Of a stretch of DNA of 5,534 bases, positions 4,004-5,534 are shown piece after piece. The position numbers were made by a program, and so were the translations under genes. Position 1 is the stretch's first letter, and each line of letters opens with the position of its first letter. Source of the stretch: Clostridiaceae bacterium (GTDB lineage: Bacteria > Bacillota > Clostridia > Oscillospirales > Acutalibacteraceae). The notes beneath the pieces were generated by a model. It made no database searches. It was not told the origin of the DNA and saw only the letters and a list, made by a program, of their open reading frames with translations. Location of the stretch: NCBI GenBank assembly GCA_016281115.1, contig JAEEHZ010000165.1, forward strand, positions 1 to 5,534, written 5' to 3'.

Positions 4004-5242
4004 TTAAAAATCCGCAAGCTTAATTACAGAACATATTTCTATATTACTATCAAGCATAATATTTTCAGCTTTTGTTATATCCTTAAGAGGCAGCTCTTTA
4101 TCCATTGTAAATGCCAGCTCCTCTTCATCAGTTCCGATAAGAGTTATTCCTCCCAATAAATCGGTCGCTTTGTTAAGCGCAAAGTTTATGTTTTCACATT
4201 TTATTCTGAAATACATTCTCGACATAGAATACTCGTACGGTATAATGTTCTTATTGTCACTGTCTTCCCAATAAAGATATTTGCGCGCGTGTATATGCTT
4301 TACACAGTCGATAACATCAGCTACCACCGCGCTTGCAGTGGGAAGCTTGCCTGCGCCTCTGCCGTAAAAGATGACGTCGCCTGTTGAATCGCCTTTTACA
4401 AGTATTGCGTTGAAAACATCATTGACCGACGCAAGCAAATGCTCCTTCTTTATTATCATCGGGCATACAGTTATGTCAAGCATACCGTTTCCGAGTCTCC
4501 GGGTTCTGCCGATAAGCTTGATCACGCCACCGTACATATCCGCATATTTAACATCTGTCAGAGAGATTTTTTCTATGCCTTCGCAATAAACATTTTTGGG
4601 ATATATATGCTCTCCGTATGCAAGAGAAGACAGTATGCATATTTTGCGGCAGGTGTCGTAACCCTTAACGTCGCAGTCGGGGTTGCGCTCCGCGTAACCC
4701 AATTCCTGAGCTTGTTTTAAAGCGGTATCAAACGGTATGTTATCGTTTATCATTTTTGTAAGAATATAATTTGTTGTACCGTTTAATATTCCTGCTATTT
4801 CCAGAAAATTATTTGCCGCCAGGCATTGGTTTAAGGGACGAAGTATAGGTATTCCGCCGCCTACGCTTGCCTCAAACAGAAGGTTTACGTTATTCTCAAG
4901 CGCAACGTTAAGCAGATCTGCGCCCTTTTCGGCAATAAGCTCTTTGTTGGATGTTACAACGCTTTTGCCTGCCTGCAGGCAACGCCTGACAAAATCATAT
5001 GCGGGGTTCAGTCCCCCCATTGCTTCTACTACTATTTGGACTTCACTGTCATTTACAATATCTTCAAAGCTTTTTGTAAATCTGTCTGCAAATGGTGAAT
5101 CGGGAAAATCCCTCAAATCAAGTATATATTTTATGTCAATTATATTTTTTGAATGGCTTTTTAACGATTTTTTGTGAGTTTGTATGACTTCGGCAACACC
5201 CGAGCCCACAACTCCGTAGCCCATTATTGCTATTTGAACCAT
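4004..5242 (-). CDS. hom: Homoserine dehydrogenase
   Basis: Hom reduces aspartate semialdehyde to homoserine with NAD(P)H, the branch to threonine and methionine. The 412-residue length fits the monofunctional, ACT-bearing form. The N-terminal Rossmann fold has GYGVVG (8-13) and VVEAMGG (71-77); TSNKELIAEKG (97-107) carries the conserved Lys100. The catalytic domain shows GGGIPI (128-133), LNGTTNYIL (153-161) and AERNPDCDVKGYDTCRK (184-200), where E185, D196 and K200 match yeast E208, D219 and K223 in exact spacing. The usual DP of AExDP is NP here (N188). The C-terminal 70-odd residues sit where an ACT domain belongs, beginning SRMYFRIKC (341-349), but lack the DxPGVLA core, so feedback by threonine may be altered or lost. 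The ATG at 5242 has AAGGAG 7 bases upstream and begins 19 bases after the preceding gene. lysC follows. Confidence 0.96.
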   Translation of the reverse strand: MVQIAIMGYGVVGSGVAEVIQTHKKSLKSHSKNIIDIKYILDLRDFPDSPFADRFTKSFEDIVNDSEVQIVVEAMGGLNPAYDFVRRCLQAGKSVVTSNKELIAEKGADLLNVALENNVNLLFEASVGGGIPILRPLNQCLAANNFLEIAGILNGTTNYILTKMINDNIPFDTALKQAQELGYAERNPDCDVKGYDTCRKICILSSLAYGEHIYPKNVYCEGIEKISLTDVKYADMYGGVIKLIGRTRRLGNGMLDITVCPMIIKKEHLLASVNDVFNAILVKGDSTGDVIFYGRGAGKLPTASAVVADVIDCVKHIHARKYLYWEDSDNKNIIPYEYSMSRMYFRIKCENINFALNKATDLLGGITLIGTDEEELAFTMDKELPLKDITKAENIMLDSNIEICSVIKLADF

Positions 5243-5261
5243 ATATGCTCTCCTTTATAAC

Positions 5262-5534
5262 TTAGTTTCCGAATTCGGATGTCCACCATTCGTCATCTTC
5301 GGACGATGTGTTATCCTGTGAAGATACCTCTGAGCTTGCCGTGCTTGAAGTTTCATCTTGAGAAACATCTCCGGAAGAAGCCTCGGAAGATTGTGAACTC
5401 GAACTTGAGCTGCTTGATGAAGATGTGTCTGTATCGGTACTCTTTTTATAGCAGTTGCCCTCACAGTAAGACGGCATATTGCCTTGCGTATAGTATCCTA
5501 TGCCGGTATTTTTGCATTTGTCGCCTGCCAAAAG
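5262..5534 (-). CDS. C-terminal fragment with Cys-containing segment and Ser/Asp/Glu-rich tail, possibly a class A penicillin-binding protein (5' end outside window)
   Basis: The frame is open across the right edge; the TTG at 5531 is preceded in frame by CTT and has no visible ribosome binding site, so 90 codons of a longer gene are probably all that is seen. The first 30 residues (LLAGDKCKN, GYYTQGNMPSYCEGNC) hold three cysteines and resemble the segment after the transpeptidase domain of clostridial class A penicillin-binding proteins (pattern SGxLAxxxC, then GxxPTxYC). That match is from memory and moderate. The rest is a low-complexity tail of Ser with Asp, Glu, Thr and Gln, including ten Ser in a row, ending in EDDEWWTSEFGN. 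Such tails are typical of extracellular, probably disordered ends. The ten Ser use mixed codons (TCT, TCA, AGC, AGT, TCG). hom begins 19 bases after the stop, so cotranscription is likely. Confidence 0.7.
   Translation of the reverse strand, partial: LLAGDKCKNTGIGYYTQGNMPSYCEGNCYKKSTDTDTSSSSSSSSSSQSSEASSGDVSQDETSSTASSEVSSQDNTSSEDDEWWTSEFGN
5268..5279. repeat. Perfect 12-bp palindrome TCCGAATTCGGA
   Basis: TCCGAATTCGGA equals its own reverse complement and overlaps the last codons (Ser-Glu-Phe-Gly) of the gene before hom. It lies 26 bases upstream of the hom ATG. TATAAA (5258-5253) follows it closely on the minus strand and TGGACA precedes it, but they are 20 bases apart, too far for a normal promoter. 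It may be an operator or only a coding coincidence. Confidence 0.4.

Noticed and set aside
4965..4982. 7-bp perfect hairpin TTGCCTG / CAGGCAA with a CCTG loop inside hom
   Set aside because: It lies in the conserved coding run Arg-Cys-Leu-Gln-Ala-Gly-Lys; the repeat follows from the codons CTG CAG GCA GGC and has no T-tail or regulatory position.
5262..5531. Complete 89-residue small protein starting at TTG 5531
   Set aside because: The frame stays open to the window edge, there is no visible ribosome binding site, and the segment resembles the tail of a larger protein.

Overview
The window looks like chromosomal DNA of a moderately AT-rich Gram-positive anaerobe of the class Clostridia, probably an Oscillospiraceae/Ruminococcus-like gut or rumen bacterium. 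The pointers are a type I dockerin domain, strong AAGGAG-type ribosome binding sites, a Bacillus-type two-subunit aspartokinase, methylglyoxal synthase, and a Ser-rich, Cys-containing tail resembling a class A penicillin-binding protein. This placement is inferred from gene content and not from any database match.

Layout. At the left edge (1-407, plus strand) is the C-terminal end of a secreted, cellulosome-type protein: a very acidic linker followed by a dockerin. Its terminator (428-464) faces the terminator of the leftward genes (508-556). Everything from 575 to the right edge is on the minus strand. In transcription order, reading right to left, this is: the end of a putative penicillin-binding protein (5262-5534), hom homoserine dehydrogenase (4004-5242), lysC aspartokinase (2694-3902), a 75-residue two-helix membrane protein of unknown role (2409-2636), mgsA methylglyoxal synthase (1954-2328), an NfeD-family membrane protein (1476-1931) and an SPFH/band 7 stomatin-like protein (575-1468).

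How the genes work together. LysC makes aspartyl phosphate, the entry step to lysine, threonine, methionine and diaminopimelate. Hom makes homoserine, the branch to threonine and methionine. The intervening asd, thrB and thrC are absent here. A likely promoter (TTGACA, 18-bp spacer, TAATAT at 2363-2392) separates this block from mgsA-nfeD-SPFH, which is tightly packed (22-nt and 7-nt gaps). There NfeD and the SPFH protein form the classic membrane-microdomain pair, and MgsA is the glycolytic bypass from dihydroxyacetone phosphate.

This is mostly ordinary housekeeping territory and I found no clearly novel system. The points most worth a second look are: an internal start with a near-ideal ribosome binding site at codon 246 of lysC, which would give a separate regulatory beta subunit; the 36-nt gap between the only good Shine-Dalgarno and the start of the 75-residue gene, spanned by a possible hairpin; a degenerate ACT domain on Hom; and the coupling of mgsA to the NfeD/SPFH pair.
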